Assembly (NCBI RefSeq): GCF_016545825.1
Contig: NC_052613.1
Coordinates: 36,034,844 to 36,098,843, forward strand
Length of the DNA stretch: 64,000 nt
DNA from: Eucalyptus grandis
Lineage: Eukaryota > Streptophyta > Magnoliopsida > Myrtales > Myrtaceae
Direction of reading: 5' to 3'
In this document: one piece after another, positions 13,020-24,442 of the stretch
Position numbering within the stretch: the first letter of the stretch is position 1
Layout: every line of letters starts with the position of its first letter
Position numbers and translations under genes: made by a program
The notes under the pieces: generated by a model
Told to the model about the DNA's origin: nothing
Databases searched by the model: none
Seen by the model: the letters and a program-made list of their open reading frames with translations, nothing else

Positions 13020-13830
13020 TCTGAAAAATTGACACATTATAGAGGAGACCTAAAGGCAGATATCTAATGAAAAACACCATACCAAAAGAATCTCACACAA
13101 AATAGTACAGTCCATGCATCACAGGTTTCCAAAATTTCAACATTTCAGCTTGCACAGTTTCGGAAGTAATTTAAATTAAATACCCAAATAAACTCCAAAA
13201 TTTTTGAAATTTTGGTATGTTATAGACAAGTCCTAAAGGTAAATATCTCGTGAAATAATCGAAACCCAAATTGTTCTATATTAATAGATATAGACAATTA
13301 ATTCCTCCTGTTCTCGGTGTCGTTTTTTTCCCAGATTATCTTCTTTCAATGGAAACTCGTTTCACCAACCTACATATATCCGTTTCTTCTAATTTTCAGT
13401 ATGTTATTCCTCAGAATATTACCTACAACTTTTGTTAAGGACACACAATCAAATTTTAACTAGATGATTTTATAAAAATCACATAATCATACTAGGTCGA
13501 AGTAGCATTTTCCTAGATTCAGTTTCTTCAAAGGACAATGATTTCGCCAACCTATTTTTGTTCATTTCCTCAAAATTTTTGATACGTTTTACCTCAGAAA
13601 GTTCTCTACATCTTTCATTAAGAAATAAAAATGAGATTTTCACAAGAAAACTACTTTACAGCATACACAAAATCACTAAAGGTCAACACAACAATTCCAG
13701 ATCTAATTTCTCCAAAGGAAAATCGTTTCACCAAGCAATATTTGTCCGTTTTATCTTAAATTTTAGTATGTTATTCCTCAAGATGTTCTCTACAACTTTT
13801 ATGAAGAGATCAAAGAGAGATTCCAACAAA
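13020..13830 (-). repeat. Degenerate tandem repeats of about 185 bp inside LTR-Y copy 1
   Basis: Three clear diverged units lie at about 13320-13460, 13505-13650 and 13690-13830. Each has a TTTCACCAA/TTTCGCCAA block, then a TATGTTATTCCTCAG-like block, then CTACAACTTTTGTTAAG-like sequence. Two fainter units lie further left, near 13020 and 13200. The matching repeats occur in LTR-Y copy 2. Confidence 0.7.
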
Positions 13831-14740
13831 AGTCGCATGCAGCTCACAAACTCATGAAAGGTCGAATTGATTTTGTTTCCAGAAAATAGCATGCTAGGCC
13901 AACAAATTTCTCCCAAAAGCTTCGAAATTTCATCACTTCCACCACAACCATAGTTCACCATTTCTACACACACATCACACAGCAAGTAAAAGGTAGGTTT
14001 TAAGACTCTACTTGCCTCAAATTTGAGCATAAACACAGCGACAAACGGCGGCGACGAACTCCTCCTCCTTCCTCTTCTTCTCTCGCACACTCGCTCTCCC
14101 TCTCTCGGACGATAACTATCTCTCTCTCTCTCTCTCTCCCCCTTTCTCTTCGTGCGACACCCCTCTCTTTCTCTCCCTTTCCTCGCTTAATCCGCCCCCC
14201 TCTTCCTCTCTAATTTCCTTCCCTTCATCATTAGCCATCATTCGATTTTGCATGGCTTGCTACACTTGGCTACTAGGAAAGGACACTTGGCATTTTTCCT
14301 TGCAAGAGGGGCTTCATCCGGCCGGGCTTGGGCCAGCCTTGGTCGACAGCCCAATGCTGTTTCATGGGCCGGCCTTTTGGCCCACTTTAGGCTCAACACT
14401 CTTGGGTCTAAAGTCCAAACTTAAATGGCCCAAAATTTTCTTAATTTAGTCCATGTTTACTTTTAATAATTTACCTTAATTCTCTCTTATAAAAATATCA
14501 AATTATAATTTCATATGGCCATAAAACTTAAAATCATAAATCTATAAATTCCAATTTATAAAACACATGGCTAATGATAGAATTTTCTTTCCATTCAAAT
14601 AATTATCCATTAAAAGCTTGGCCAAAAATCTCATTGCAATTTATGGATCAAATGGCTACAATATAACTTGATGGTACTTCCATCACCTATTCATAGACCT
14701 TAATGTATCTAGAGGTCGCCATGAATTTTGGGATGCCACA

Positions 14741-16170
14741 GCCGTTCCTCTATTTTTCTGTGCAATTTTTTCGCCGAAACCTTCTTCTCGAAATATTCTA
14801 CAGATTTGTTGGAAATTTCAAGTGAAAAGCTCGCAGAAAAGAGGAGATGCCACATCATCATGGTTTGCCTACTTGAAGTTAATGCAAAATTGCATAAAAT
14901 GGGGAAAAGATGTAGCTACAGTGCCGTTGCTTTGTTTTTCTGCGCAGTTTTTTCGCCGAGACCTTCGTCTCAAAATATTCTGCTGAGTTGTAGGAAATTT
15001 CGGGTGAAAAGCCCGCAGAAAAGCGGAGATGCCACATCGTCAAGGTTTGTCCACTCAAAGTAAATGCAAAATTTCATGGAATGGATAAAAAAATGTAGCT
15101 ACAATGCCGTTCCTCTGTTTTTCTGCGCAATTTTTTCGCCAAGACCTTCGTCTCGAAATATTCTGCAGATTTGTAGGAAATTTCGGGTAAAAAGCCTGTA
15201 GAAAAGAGGACATGCCACATCGTCAAGGTTTGCCTACTCAAAGTAAATGCAAAATTGCATAAAATGGGGAAAAAATGTAGCTACAGTGCCGTTCCTTTAT
15301 TTTTCTGCGCAGATTTTTTGCCGAGACTTTTGTCTCGAAATATTCTGCTGAGTTGTAGGAAATTTCCGGTGAAAAGCCCGCAGAAAAGTGGAGATGCCAC
15401 ATCGTCAAGGTTTGTCTACTCAAAGTAAATGCAAAATTTCATGAAATGGGGGAAAATGTAGCTACAGTGTCATTCCTCTGTTTTTCTGCGCAGTTTTTTC
15501 GCTAAGACCTTCTTCTCAAAATATTTTGCAGATTTGTAGGAAATTTTGGGTGAAAAGCTCGTAGAAAAGAGGAGATGCCATATGGTCAAGGTTTGCCTAC
15601 TCAAAGTAAATGCAAAATTGCATAAAATGGGGAAAAAATGTAGCTACAGTGCTATTCCTCTGTTTTTCTGCGCAGTTTTTTCGCCTGAGACCTTCGTCTC
15701 GAAATATTCTGCAGAGTTGTTGGAAATTTCGAGTGAAAATCCCACAGAAAAGAGGAGATGCCACATCGTCAAGGTTTGCCTAATCAATGTAAATACAAAA
15801 TTGCATAAAATGGGGATAAAATGTAGCTACAGTGCCGTTCCTCTATTTTTCTGCGCAGTTTTTCCGCCAAGACCTTCGTCTCGAAATATTCTGCAGAGTT
15901 GTAGGAAATTTTGAGTAAAAAAACCGCAGAAAAGAGGTGATGCCACATCGTCAAGGTTTTCCTATACAAAGTAAATTCAAAAATGCATAAAAATGGGGAA
16001 AAAATGTAGCTACAGCGCCATTCCTTTGTTTTTTTGCACAGTTTTTTCGCCAAGACCTTTGTCTTGAAATATTCTGCAGACTTGTAGGAAATTTCGGGAG
16101 AAAAGCCCGCAGAAAAGAGGAGATGCCACATCGTCAAGGTTTGCCTTCTCAAAGTAAATGCAAATTTTTT
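14741..16170. repeat. Satellite B, block 2 (about 8 monomers)
   Basis: TGTAGCTAC recurs at 14911, 15094, 15276, 15457, 15639, 15822 and about 16004, a 181-183 bp period. This is the right half of the array split by the solo LTR. It ends abruptly at about 16170 within AAAGTAAATGCAAAT, where LTR-derived sequence begins. Confidence 0.95.
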
Positions 16171-17316
16171 TATGATGACACCTTGACCCAGTTCTTTCTA
16201 TATTGAGACTAGTAAATTGCCCAAACCATTACATAAACTATGTCATTTTCCAGAAAGTCTATTTTCCAAAATTAGTTTGGTTAAAGATGTAAAACTTGTC
16301 CATTTGATCTGAGATTTGATTATGTTAAATAAAATATATGATGAACAACTTTTATGAAGGAACTCTATCTAAATTCGAACCCTAAGAGTTGATAAAAATC
16401 TATTGAACACCAAACGGTCATAAGTTCCAATACAAACAGAGGTTTTGTTTTGATTGAATCAAAGCTGAAATATCATTCTTTCATATCCATAAAATCTTAG
16501 GTAAAATATATGTCATAGCTAGAGATGTCTAAAAGATTTCTCAAGTCGAAAGTAACCTCAAAATCATAGCACATTTTTCTCTACAAAAATGGCAAATGGC
16601 GAAAGTCCAGTAAACTTATCCAAATTTCAGCCAATCCAACTTACTTAAGACTAATCGTCCCTAGCACTAATCCTTCTTAGCACTAATCTAACCATGCTAA
16701 TAAACACTAATGTGACCCCCTAAGCGTGATTAACAACCTAATGAAGGATTAGAGAGTTAACTCACCGGAATTCAATGGTGGTGAGATCCCGCAACTACTG
16801 GGTCTCCTACAGAGGCCAAACGGCTATCGAAAAAAGCCCACAAGCTCACGGCTTGTGGCTGGATCGGTTCTGGAAGAGCAGGTTGTGGCGCAGCTAAAGT
16901 GGCTGCTTGGAGCTAGGACGGCAGCTGAACACAGGGTGGTGCGGCTGTTGATGTGGGGAGTGGTGGCTAGTGAAGTTGGCGTTGGGGTTGGGGGTGGAAA
17001 TTTTGGTGGTGGTGTGGCTGAGGCGGACCAGCTGGAGGTGGGACAGACCTGAGATGCTGCTGGTAATGGCTTGCAGGAAGATGGAGCAGTAGGCAGCGAT
17101 GATGCAGCAAGGTGGAGTAGCTGGTGTGAGTGGAGCGGCAACAAAGAAAAATAAATAGAAAAGGGAGGAGAGGGGATGCTGGATGGTGAAACAGATGGGG
17201 CTAGCGTCGATGAGGAGTCACGGCAGCAGGATTGAAGGGGAAAGGGAGAAGGAAATGGGCGGCTGGTCTGCTGGTAATGGGGGTTGAACGTGCGTGAAGG
17301 GGGTTGAACGTGCCTT

Positions 17317-17604
17317 AATGGCCCAAGGAGATGAACTATTTTGAAATCTATGGAAGTTGGTTCAGACACAATTTGATCAGTAAATTATATATATATATAT
17401 ATATAGATCGTAAACAGTTCATTGGTCACAAGGTCAAACAAAATGTGGAATTTCATGGCACCAAGGTCAAATAAGATAGGCTCAAGTTAAATTAAGAGAG
17501 TAGCAGGAGGACCTAACTTCAATTCGTCCACCAGCTAAATATTTTCTAAACACGGACAAATTAATATATTTAATTAATACAAGGTTTAAGGGGTGGTTCA
17601 CAAA
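17317..17604 (+). repeat. Inverted repeat arm A
   Basis: This stretch is the near-exact reverse complement of 22450-22753. Shared landmarks are ATGGCCCAAGGAGATGA, a central TA microsatellite (here 17386-17405), ATTTTCTAAACACGGACAAA and AAGGGGTGGTTCA. The arms are about 4.8 kb apart. Confidence 0.9.
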
Positions 17605-18816
17605 TTAGTCAAGGAAAATATCTATCGTAATCATCACTTAAGCCCTAAAGTCTTCATGCCTTAATGTCAATGGGCCACGAAATCACAAATTAACCTTCAA
17701 ATCTCAAAAATTAAATCATGCACAGCCTAAATCCCTTTTCTTCAACCATTTGAATTTCTATTTACTTTCCAATTTGTTCAAAAACCGATTTTTCTATAAA
17801 ATTCCGGACTCGACAGAAATTTGTCGGAAGATGAGATGATGTCCTATAAATGAATCGTGACACGCTCGAATGTTCGATTCCCAAAATCGAATTCAATTTT
17901 GTGGTTAAAATTGACTGGACATGATTTTAGTTCAACTTAACCTATTGGGTAACTTTTCAGTATTTTATCACATTTCACCCGTGGTCGATAATTTTCTATC
18001 CATGTTTGTGCATCTTGGACTTGTCGGTGACCCTCAGTTGTCATAAAAATCGCAAGGTTTCAATTACGGGTACCAAGTACAAAATCGACAGAAAATCAAG
18101 TTAGTGCTGTTTAACGTGAATTTTGCAATCATGCGGAATCACCCGCAATTCAATTACACCATTCCATCGAATCGACTTATATTTGATCACTAATTGATTA
18201 TATGTGGCATCCTAAAAATTTCATAACAATCCTTAGATACACTACGACCCCTGAATAGGTATCGAAAGCACCATTGGACTATATTGTAGTCATTAGACTG
18301 ACGGATTCCAATTAAACAAGGCCGAACTTTGGATGAACTATCATTTTGATTTGGAAATGTATCCTATATCTAAGTGTGATCAAGGATTGTACTAAAGGAT
18401 AAATTGATGAGGAATTTTCTGTCATTGGCCATGTATTCTATAAGTAGGATTTTCATCGATTAATGTTGCATTTTTATTTGGCCGAGTATTTGAGATTATG
18501 AAATTAAGTGGGGATTAAAGTAAATTGTTAAGAGCAAATATGGGCTTATTTAGTTTACTTTTAGGGCCATTTAAATTTGGATTTTAGGCCCAAAAGTGTT
18601 GGGCCCAAAGTGGGCCAAGAGGCCCACAAGAGGACCGTCGGCCATGGGGAGAGAGGGAACTGGATGGAAGCCCACACTACCTCCTCCATGTGTCTTCAAC
18701 AAGGAGACACTTGTCTCCCTCTTGGAGCCAAGTGTCCTAGCATGCAAAATTAAATCAAAGGCAAGCAATTAATCAACCAAAAAGGAAAAGGGGAGGGGGC
18801 GGATTGAGCAAGGCAC

Positions 18817-18819
<3 letters not shown>

Positions 18820-18860
<41 letters not shown>
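18820..18860. repeat. (GA)n microsatellite in LTR-Y copy 2
   Basis: About 20 uninterrupted GA dinucleotides. LTR-Y copy 1 has a CT run at the matching position on the opposite strand (14119-14138), so a microsatellite here is a family trait. Confidence 0.97.
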
Positions 18861-18863
<3 letters not shown>

Positions 18864-19119
18864 GAAGAAGACCGGCCCACCGTGCATCCGCCTAGCTGCC
18901 GCCATCGATCAAACCCGCCTAGCCTTACCGTTGTGCTTGCTGTGATTCTCATTGGATTTAAGGAAAGTATAGTCCATTGATCTACACTTTGCTTGCTGTA
19001 ATTGTCTGTGAAGTATGGTGAATTTCAGATGTGGGGGAGGTTAGAATTTTCGAAGTTATGGGAGTAGTGCCTTAGCCTAGTAATCTGTTTTCTGGAAAAA
19101 TAGTCTGACCTTTGGTGAT

Positions 19120-19560
19120 TTCGTGAGCTGCATGCGATCTTTGAGTTCTTGATGAAAGTTGTAGAGGACTTCTTGAAGATTAACATATCAAAATTTTAGG
19201 GGAAACGGACAAGTATTTGTTGGTGAAACCATTTTTCTTCAGAGATACTAGATCTGAAAACTGTTATGGTGATCCCTTGCAATTCTGTGAATTTTGTGAA
19301 ATTATCCGTCCGAATTTGATCTCGTGTCCTCGATAATAGTTGTAGAAGACATCTTGAGGAGAAACATACTGAAATTTGAGAATAAACATACCAGTATTGA
19401 TTGGGGAAATGATTTTTCTTTGAAGGGGTTAAATCTGAAGATTGAGCCGAGGGTTAGGGTGAGTTGTAATAATCATATCTTTTAATCCAGAATAAATTAG
19501 ACTTCAATTTCTTCATGGGTACTTTTACCTCTAGGTCTCAACTATAACATATTAAAACCT
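19120..19560 (+). repeat. Diverged tandem repeats inside LTR-Y copy 2
   Basis: Repeating blocks around 19150-19260, 19320-19440 and 19480-19560 share GTTGTAGA(G/A)GAC, CTTGA(A/G)GA, AACATA and ATTTTTCTT elements in the same order. They correspond to the clearer repeats of LTR-Y copy 1. Confidence 0.6.
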
Positions 19561-20531
19561 CAGAATTTTCAGAGTTCATTTAAGAACTTAATCGAAATTA
19601 TTTCTGAAACTGTGCAAAAGTGGTGTTGGAATTTCTTTTGCTGTGATGTATGGACCTATGTGATTGATATGAAACTTTCTTGACATGGTGTTCTTCATGA
19701 AACCTCTTTCTCTTGGTCTTGTTTACATCATGTTAAATGTTCAGAATTTATTAATATCATTTACTAATTTTTCCAGAATTTTAATTAAAGGAATGCAATC
19801 TGTTTTATTTGAAAATTGTCTTATTTTTTTAAGAACAAATAAATTACTCAATGGGATGTGGTATTCTGAGTTGCTATCTATGTAGTGTGCGTGGAGACAG
19901 TTATGCATTTCACATGACATTGAAAATTGATGAAATTTTGTAAAATTAAATGAAATTTTGGCACTATTGCATCAAATGGCATTTTTGCAAAGTGATATAT
20001 ATCCATGTGTAATGATAATGATGATATCGTCAGATGGCTAAGTCGACAATACCCGGAGGTGTGTACCAGATGTCCTCAAGAGTTTTGAGATGCCTGAAGG
20101 TGTGTGCCGGATGCCTGGAGGTGTGTGCTGGAGGTTCCTCGCGATGCCAAGTTGGGTGCGAGCAATATGAGGATGCAAACACTGGTCCCTAGAAGAACAA
20201 TGAGATCCTTTTGAAAAATCAATATGGGAATTGAATCATGTGCATGTGTGTACATGGCCTGGTGTATAAATTGTCTTTGAACTTGAATTGGTATTGCATT
20301 ATTTTTGGAAGTGTGATCACCAAGGCATTGAGTGGATCTCATGGAGATGTATGCATGATTGCAAGGAGATATATGCATGATTGCATGGTGATGTATGCTT
20401 GAGTGCATGAATGATATGTGCATTACTTGTGATACCTTGGTTGTCTTGTTGCATTATATAGTTTGATGGATCTTTACTTTGCTGAGTGGTTGTACTTACC
20501 CCTTTTGGAGACTAACATTTCAGATTGAGAG

Positions 20532-20783
20532 ATGCCTTTGCTACCCGTTACACAAGGCACTTTTTACGGCGTCTTGGTAGATTTTGAGTGCTCATGTTCG
20601 GAGCACATCTGTGTTAGTGTCCAAGGTCTGGTATTCGTCCATGTACGAGTCCTGGTCATGTATGATGTGGGTCTACCTGGAGGCCCCATGGTACAAGAGT
20701 TCTTATCCATGCACGTTCGCCGTGACGGGATTATGATGGGGATGCTGCTGCCACTGCCAGCCGATGGACCGAGCTGGATGTGA
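20532..20783 (+). CDS. Small reading frame conserved inside LTR-Y (83 codons)
   Basis: The ATG at 20532 opens 83 codons homologous to the 82-codon frame at 11917-12165. The best conserved stretch runs from SVQGLV through VLVMYDV and QEFL to GMLLP and PSW. No known domain is recognised. It sits upstream of the probable polyadenylation signal of this LTR, so if it is transcribed it would be near the 3' end of an LTR-initiated RNA. Being intact in both diverged solo LTRs is the only argument for coding. Confidence 0.3.
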   Translation: MPLLPVTQGTFYGVLVDFECSCSEHICVSVQGLVFVHVRVLVMYDVGLPGGPMVQEFLSMHVRRDGIMMGMLLPLPADGPSWM

Positions 20784-21432
20784 TTGATCGTACGTGATGG
20801 GTAGCTGAGGTAGCCTTTTTTGGACTACCGACACTATTTGATGGACTGAAGCTTATTACTGTTGTGGAGTTGGACACTTTTGGTTATAACCGAGTTTTAG
20901 AAAAGCCTTGGCCTTTTGTTGTACCAACTCATGTTGTCCATCAAGTGATGTAAATAAAAGTGCTCGGTTTATCTTATAAAAATGTTTAGTTGGTGTGCAT
21001 TGCGTTATTTTTTTTTAAGTATGGGTTAGGGAGATATCGAATACGCTTCCGCCATATGAACTGCGCTACGACCGATTTAAATAATGCAAACCCCTAGGAC
21101 TTTTGGATCATCTATAATTCAATGATATCAGAGTGACATGTTGGTCGGACTATTGAAGGGTTAGAGCACTGTGGCGACCCTAACGGATCGGGGGCTGTGT
21201 CGAGGGGGTGCCACATTATAACAGTGTCATATTGACCCTCGCCGATTATCACGGTCGAGCAGTTGATTTCTAATCGAATTCTCAAGTCTGTCGCATTTAT
21301 ATCCATTAATGGCCTCACATGATAAATTGGTTAACTCGTGAGTGGCCAATTAAGAGAAAAATGACCATATGTGCGTCGACAAAATGCCCATTTCATATTA
21401 TCGGGACTGGGTCGAAAATTCAATATGTCACT

Positions 21433-22353
21433 ATCCTATATGCCCAGGTTAATGGGCGTACAGTGGGGCATCTTCCACTTCTAGATGACGATGACGACGA
21501 TTCGAGTGGGGTCGAGTAGGTGGAGGGCCCGGGGTGAATGGTAGCATTTTTTGACCACCAAGGTGTGATACCAAGACCACCGTGTAAATAGATTGCAGGA
21601 TGGTCAGGACAAATTTTGGTTAGCCAGAAATAGGGACTTTTTGGCCTATATGTACCGACTGGAGTCATCTGAAAATATAACTAATTAAAAGTGCTTGGTT
21701 TGTATTTCGTGTGCGTTGATCTAAGTTATGATGGAGTTTCGATACCTGCTTCCGCAATGAAACAAGCGCAACGACCAAGGAACGGCGTGGCGAACACAAA
21801 GGGTCGATGGTTGTCATATTATATATATAATAGCTGGTGGGAAATTGTAGTTAGATACTCCCACTATTCTCCTAGTTAAACATAACCACATCTTATTTGA
21901 CCCTGCAGCCTCAAAATTTAGTTCACTTTTGACCATAACGAGGGTTCACTTGACCCTAAGACGGATGCACTTGGCCTCTAAGGAATGTGTACTTGAAATG
22001 AATGAGAGCGTGTATAATCATGAGAAACATGCACTTCACTGTAAAAAAGTGAGCAATTTATTTTCAGGAGGGTGGACTTCACCTTGAAGAGCATGCACCT
22101 TATTTAGAATAGGTCTGCACCTCAATAGGAACCTTGTAATTTCTCCGTACACAAGTGTCTCTTCACACCCTGTATTTGGCTGGTTCAAGAAATAGGGCCA
22201 GACAACAAGAAGTGCCGTGCGAAGAAGAGGAAGAAGGAATCAAATGCCAATCTCTCTCTACCCTCTTCACCATGTGCAAAGCATCGAAAGAACAGCAATA
22301 ACAACTATAAATAAAATAGCAAAGAAAATTGAAAGGTAATATATATGGAGGGA

Positions 22354-22384
<31 letters not shown>

Positions 22385-22449
22385 TGACGCTTGATTCCTT
22401 CTTCCTCTCCTTTGCACAATAATTATTTTTCTTGTCTGGCTCCCATTCC
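21433..22449. other. Intergenic repeat debris
   Basis: No gene seen. 21685-21790 resembles the 3' part of LTR-Y (about 20955-21090): AAGTGCT(C/T)GGTTT, a CGCTTCCGC-like block and GCG(C/A)(T/A)ACGACC. 21880-22160 has several GCACTT(C/G)A-like words but no feature I can name. A GA microsatellite lies at 22356-22384. Confidence 0.5.
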
Positions 22450-22644
22450 TTGAACCACCCCTTAAACCTAGTAATTAATTAAATTTATTAATTTGTCCGT
22501 GTTTAGAAAATATTTAGCTGGTAGACGAAATGAAGTTAGGTCCTCCTACTACTCTCTTAATTTAGCTCGAGCCTATCTTATTTGACCTTGGTGCCATGAA
22601 ATTCCACATTTTGTTTGACCTTGTGACCAATGAACTGTTTACGA

Positions 22645-22688
<44 letters not shown>

Positions 22689-22753
22689 CTGATCAAATTG
22701 TGTCTGAACCAACTTCCGTAGATTTCAAAATAGGTCATCTCCTTGGGCCATCT
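22450..22753 (-). repeat. Inverted repeat arm B with a long (TA)n tract
   Basis: Reverse complement of 17317-17604. The TA run is longer here (22646-22685). Its right-hand part, from about 22684, recurs at the start of duplication copy 2 (32893-32975), so the left breakpoint of the 10-kb duplication falls in or next to this TA tract. Confidence 0.9.
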
Positions 22754-23889
22754 AAAAAACGCACTCCTCCATATTGGCCTTTTTTTTATGATATGATGCC
22801 ACATCGAAAGATGTAATCTGGGGATCTAGCTATTTCTTTGGCACTAATAAATCCATTTCACACACTATAATAAGAGGGTATGAATAATTCAATATCAGAT
22901 TCTATCAATTTGAATGGCCGGTGGGCCTACTAAAGTTAGGTAGCTTCTCACTTCCTGGGACAAAAGGTTAAGCATATTATAATATGACTTTGCGGACCAA
23001 ATAAAAAGAGGAAGCTTCATTATGGATATAATCATTGTAAAACAGAAAAGAAAATGACGCTTTAAGGTTTGCAATTTAATTCGATCTACAGACACTTTTT
23101 GATGCTAACCTAATGCATAACGTGCCTTTTAAAGTGGGAAGCTAGGTAGCAACCACAGTATTAATGAAGGGAAAATAACAAATTTTTAATGGCCATTATT
23201 TAAAATTTACTTTGTTATTACGTCTTTTTGGACACTTGTTGAGCAACTCACTCTGTAAATTTTACAGCTTTTAATGCATTCAGCTCCCATGTAATATGAA
23301 ATAATGATTGCGACCCCTATGATCAATGATTATATAACCATATTGGTCCATGAAAATTAAATTATATATTAACTTCTCCTTCGTTTGATAATGTGATGAA
23401 GTTCATGGGCCTGCATCAATGAGACGATTTTTTTTTTGGTCATAACATCAACGAGATGATGATGCCATGGTCTTTGTGATGCATCATGATGATGGATGAG
23501 AGCGCTGGTGAACAGTAATAAAGCAGAAGTATTGGGGTTGGCTTGGAGATGGCCAACTTCTATGCCTTCTGTGCTTAGCTCTATTTTTTTCTTTAATAAA
23601 AAACAAATTGGGTGCACGAAAAAGGAGCGGGAGAGAATTTGAAGAATATCCTTTCTCTGATTCCAGCCTTTGGTAGCTTTAATCATGCCAAGACGAAGGT
23701 CCCATTTCCGACCCACTTATTCCCATGAAATTGAATCAAATGAAATGAAAAAATGGCTGTGCCGAGGAGGATACAGATCAAAACAGAGCATGAACGATGA
23801 CAGACGAAACAAATGAAGAGATTTGAAGGCAAAAAAGAAATGGAGCGTCAAAGAGCAATCAATGGATAAAGAAACACAAACTTTTTGCG

Positions 23890-24442
23890 GAAATGTTTGA
23901 CTATCAACGGCCAAGATCAAGTATTAGCAGTCCACCGATCTTAGAACGTTAAACAAAGACCCAAAAGACGAGGAAGAAAGAGGAGATGGGTAGGGACTAT
24001 GGAGCTTTGTAGCCTAACCTTAGTTAAGGCCTTACCTATCCACCAGTCAATTACTTGGGAAGATGAAAAGTTGGTAGCAGATTGCTCCAAGTTGTCATCG
24101 GCCAAAATTTAAAAACAACGAAAGATCGTTGCCAGTCGCCTCAATTAGGACAAGAATAGTGGACTTATAGACAATCGCATGATATCAAAGGTGACCCATA
24201 GGAAAGCGTATCTACTTTACTGGTCAGTACCCACCGACAATGTCTAAGTCTCGTTTCTTTCCTCCACGGGTAAAGGACAAATTGTATTATTTCGGTCTCC
24301 TAGAGTACTTTAATTGTTAAAATAAAAGACTTTGATGCTGTTGTCCTGAAAATAAGAACTTTGGTTTCCTCTCCGCTCAATACACTTCGTTTCAACCAGC
24401 TGAGCACTCTTGTTCAATTCTTTGCCACTCCCAAATCAAGCC
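23890..24442 (+). promoter_or_regulatory. Putative promoter of CNL copy 1
   Basis: Candidate WRKY-binding W-boxes are TTGACT at 23897-23902 and its complement AGTCAA at 24045-24050. An AT-rich TATA-like stretch (TTAAAATAAAAG) lies at about 24318, roughly 125 bp before the ATG. These are short motifs and the assignment is inference. The region is strongly conserved in copy 2, as expected from the recent duplication. Confidence 0.35.

Larger units (their letters stand above)
11469..14740 (-). mobile_element. Solo LTR, family Y, copy 1 (3272 bp), inserted in satellite B
   Basis: On the minus strand the element starts TGTGGCATCCC and ends GGGGTACCACA, the TG...CA ends of an LTR. It is flanked by the perfect 5-bp duplication GCCGT (11464-11468 and 14741-14745), and satellite B resumes in register on the far side. 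No primer-binding site, polypurine tract or gag-pol lies inside, so it is a solo LTR and not a full element. It aligns along much of its length, in the opposite orientation, with 18203-21215: shared ends, shared GGCCCA-rich segment, shared small reading frame and internal repeats. It includes a CT microsatellite at 14119-14138 and a poly(T) run near 11590-11617. Confidence 0.9.
18203..21215 (+). mobile_element. Solo LTR, family Y, copy 2 (3013 bp)
   Basis: It begins TGTGGCATCC and ends GGGTGCCACA, and is flanked by the perfect duplication TTATA (18198-18202 and 21216-21220). The host sequence on both sides joins smoothly when compared with the related LTR-X at about 49300-49320, which lacks the insertion and so shows the empty site. 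It has no internal retrotransposon domain. It contains a GA microsatellite (18820-18860), diverged internal repeats, an 83-codon reading frame, and AATAAAA at about 20951 as a possible polyadenylation signal. It is the same family as 11469-14740 on the opposite strand. Confidence 0.92.
16176..21432 (+). mobile_element. Degenerate LTR related to family X, host of a nested solo LTR
   Basis: The stretches at about 16640-16870, 17860-18202 and 21216-21430 align with 47960-48130, 48960-49305 and 49305-49515 of the LTR-X at 46167-49518. The shared segments include the AACTCACCGG/AACTCGTCGG region and the terminal block GTCGAAAATTCA...ATGTCA. The 5' boundary is uncertain: TGACACCTTGACCC at 16176 resembles the LTR-X start TGTCACGCCTTGA, but 16200-16640 has no clear counterpart, and I find no target duplication. 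The GC-rich part at 16820-17290 gives long open frames on both strands that look compositional, not genic. Confidence 0.65.

Noticed and set aside
16824..17369. 181-codon minus-strand Ser/Pro-rich frame
   Set aside because: It lies within LTR-X-related sequence, is of low complexity, and has no homologue in frame in the other LTR-X copy.
23369..23920. Minus-strand frames of 115 and 67 codons upstream of the CNL gene, repeated at 33581-34132
   Set aside because: Their conservation is explained by the recent duplication. There is no recognised domain and they lie in the probable CNL promoter.
24410..24442. An upstream start 33 bp before the CNL ATG
   Set aside because: The codon there is TTG, not ATG. 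ATG 24443 is the first ATG after an in-frame TGA and matches the usual N-terminus of this receptor class.
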